Under the pieces are notes generated by a model, which had not been told where the DNA came from, did not search any database, and saw nothing but the letters and a program-made list of their open reading frames with translations. A stretch of DNA of 46,213 bases, taken from the NCBI GenBank assembly GCA_030457025.1, contig JAKDSA010000019.1, positions 1-46,213 of the forward strand, written 5' to 3'. Of the stretch, positions 45,111-46,213 are shown one piece after another. Positions within the stretch are counted from its first letter, which is position 1. Each line of letters begins with the position of its first letter. Position numbers and translations under genes: made by a program. The DNA is from Brevibacterium sp. Its GTDB lineage: Bacteria > Actinomycetota > Actinomycetes > Actinomycetales > Brevibacteriaceae.

Positions 45111-45701
45111 ATGACTCAAGCTCGTGAGACCAGACCACAGCCGGCCGCCGGTGCGGAGATCGGCTCACTCATCGGCGGGGCGTTCGGCCTCGTCTTCCTC
45201 ATCGTCAACAGTGCCCAGTTCTCGACTCTGGGACGCATTCTCGTGCTGGTGCTGGGAATCGCCGCCTTCGCCGTCATCGCGGTCTTCGCCGTCCGGCGAC
45301 TGGGCAGCATGAGGCGTGCCCAGGTCTCCTCGGCCGAGGGGCAGGATGAGGTCACGCCACGTCGGGCCGTGCCCTTCGGACGCAGCTATTGGATCATCGT
45401 GGCAGTCGAAGTGCTGGCGCTCTTCGGCGGATCCAGCCTGTTGAGCGGTCTCGGGCATCCCGAGCTCGGAGTGGCCTGGGTGGCATTCGTCGTTGGAACC
45501 CACTTCTATGCGCTCGGCCACGTGTTCAAGCTCGACCGGTTCCACGTTCTCGCCACAGTCGTCACACTGTGCGGCATTGCCGGCTTCATCGCCTTCTTCG
45601 CTTCGATCCCAGCATTCATCCCGATCTTCAGCGGAATCTTCTCCGGATTCGTGCTCCTGGCGTTCGGTCTCTGGGCGCTCGTCGCGGTCGACGGTCGCTG
45701 A
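45111..45701 (+). CDS. Polytopic membrane protein of unknown function
   Basis: 196 aa from ATG 45111 (AGGA five bases upstream; a GTG one codon earlier is also possible). About six hydrophobic segments are visible, beginning IGSLIGGAFGLVFLIVN and LVLVLGIAAFAVIAVFAV. Then come WIIVAVEVLALFGGSSLL, VAWVAFVVGTHFYALGHVF, and two more near the end (VLATVVTLCGIAGFIAFFA and FSGFVLLAFGLWALVAV). The GTHFYALGHVFKLDRFHVLATVVTL stretch is typical of small actinobacterial integral membrane proteins without an assigned function. I do not recognise a specific family. Confidence 0.8.
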   Translation: MTQARETRPQPAAGAEIGSLIGGAFGLVFLIVNSAQFSTLGRILVLVLGIAAFAVIAVFAVRRLGSMRRAQVSSAEGQDEVTPRRAVPFGRSYWIIVAVEVLALFGGSSLLSGLGHPELGVAWVAFVVGTHFYALGHVFKLDRFHVLATVVTLCGIAGFIAFFASIPAFIPIFSGIFSGFVLLAFGLWALVAVDGR

Positions 45702-45895
45702 GTCATCGGGTTCGGAAGCCCCCGACGGGTACCGTATACCGTGCTCCGTCTGTGCCTGGCTACGTCACCCCCATGCAAGTGCCGTACGTCCCGTGCGAGT
45801 CCCGGGCGGGCGTCAAAGTGGGCCCGCGATCGATCCTGAGTGAGAAATCGACCGCAGGTCCACAACGAATCTGAGTCTTTCTGCGAGAACTGGCA

Positions 45896-46213
45896 TCAGG
45901 AATTCGCGTCAGCGTTTGCACCATTTCCATTACTGGGACGAGCTTCGTACCAGTGATCAATGACCGGACTCAGAGCAAACAGCAAACCGCACACAAGGCC
46001 AGCTAGTACAGTTGCCATTACAAGTGATTCGACAATTGTCCAGTAGCCAATAGCTAAAATCGCAAAAGACAATATTAAAGAGACAGACTTATTGACAAAA
46101 TTTCCAGTAGGATTAACCTTTTCTACCAGAGAGTCAAATACTTCGCTCAGAATAAACCGGCTCTTCGTATTTGAGAGTGTAGAATCCGTGCGCGTCGCTA
46201 CCGGGAAATAGGT
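45896..46213 (-). CDS. Partial membrane protein gene, AT-rich, 5' part beyond the right edge
   Basis: I translated the minus strand by hand: 105 codons stay open from the window edge to a TGA (45896-45898). The visible protein has a soluble part (RFILSEVFDSLVEKVNPTGN), two adjacent membrane helices (about SVSLILSFAILAIGYWTIVES and MATVLAGLVCGLLFALSPV), then a short polar end (NGNGANADANS). Its codons are clearly AT-rich (TTA, ATA, AAT, TTT), unlike every other gene here, suggesting recent transfer. The continuous frame, hydrophobic pattern and clean stop support coding. The family is not recognised. Confidence 0.7.
   Translation of the reverse strand, partial: TYFPVATRTDSTLSNTKSRFILSEVFDSLVEKVNPTGNFVNKSVSLILSFAILAIGYWTIVESLVMATVLAGLVCGLLFALSPVIDHWYEARPSNGNGANADANS

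Overview
The window is a chromosomal replication-origin region of a high-GC actinobacterium. The order cca - NUDIX - DUF6049 protein - murJ - pseudokinase - trxB - trxA - cwlM - parB - parA - rsmG - jag - yidC - yidD - rnpA - rpmH - dnaA - oriC - dnaN - recF - dciA - gyrB - gyrA - DUF3566 - tRNA-Ile - DLW-39 - tRNA-Ala is the conserved actinobacterial origin cluster (in Mycobacterium tuberculosis, roughly Rv3907c to Rv0007). GC-rich codon use, many GTG/TTG starts and the absence of gnd between dnaN and recF suggest Micrococcales. A Brevibacterium-like genus is my best guess, from memory of the family and not from a search.

Layout. 1-4811 (minus): a class A penicillin-binding protein cut by the left edge, an AMP-forming acyl-CoA synthetase and the CCA-adding enzyme. 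4932-14733 (plus): NUDIX hydrolase, DUF6049 envelope protein, MurJ, a membrane-anchored pseudokinase, thioredoxin reductase, thioredoxin and a CwlM-like pseudo-amidase, which together form a cell-wall control plus thiol-redox block. 14734-17773: about 3 kb without a recognisable gene but with twelve parS-like palindromes, and a thirteenth lies inside parB. 17774-23798 (minus): parB, parA, rsmG, jag, yidC, yidD, rnpA, rpmH, mostly overlapping or closely spaced. 24208-34909 (plus): dnaA, oriC, dnaN, recF, dciA, gyrB, gyrA and a DUF3566 membrane protein, ending at a long hairpin.

35120-46213 is an accessory-looking arm. It holds tRNA-Ile, a DLW-39 micropeptide and two near-identical tRNA-Ala(UGC) genes bracketing a DHA2-type MFS transporter and a potassium channel. 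These are followed by an aldehyde dehydrogenase, a decayed reductase gene, a TetR/MFS pair with its likely operator, and several small conserved-domain proteins (DUF5808, DinB-like, DUF488, RibD-C reductase, a membrane protein). At the right edge is an AT-rich partial membrane-protein gene unlike the rest of the window.

The signals I find most interesting are: (1) the gene-free parS array beside an unusually long ParB (622 aa) whose linker has a basic half and an acidic half; (2) four exact GGAAT-N18-GTT motifs, the SigR/SigH thiol-stress promoter signature, each 32 to 62 bases ahead of a gene start: trxB, trxA, the DHA2 transporter and the aldehyde dehydrogenase; (3) a MurJ / pseudokinase / CwlM set in which MurJ and the pseudokinase are separate genes and the amidase-like protein appears to lack its zinc ligands.
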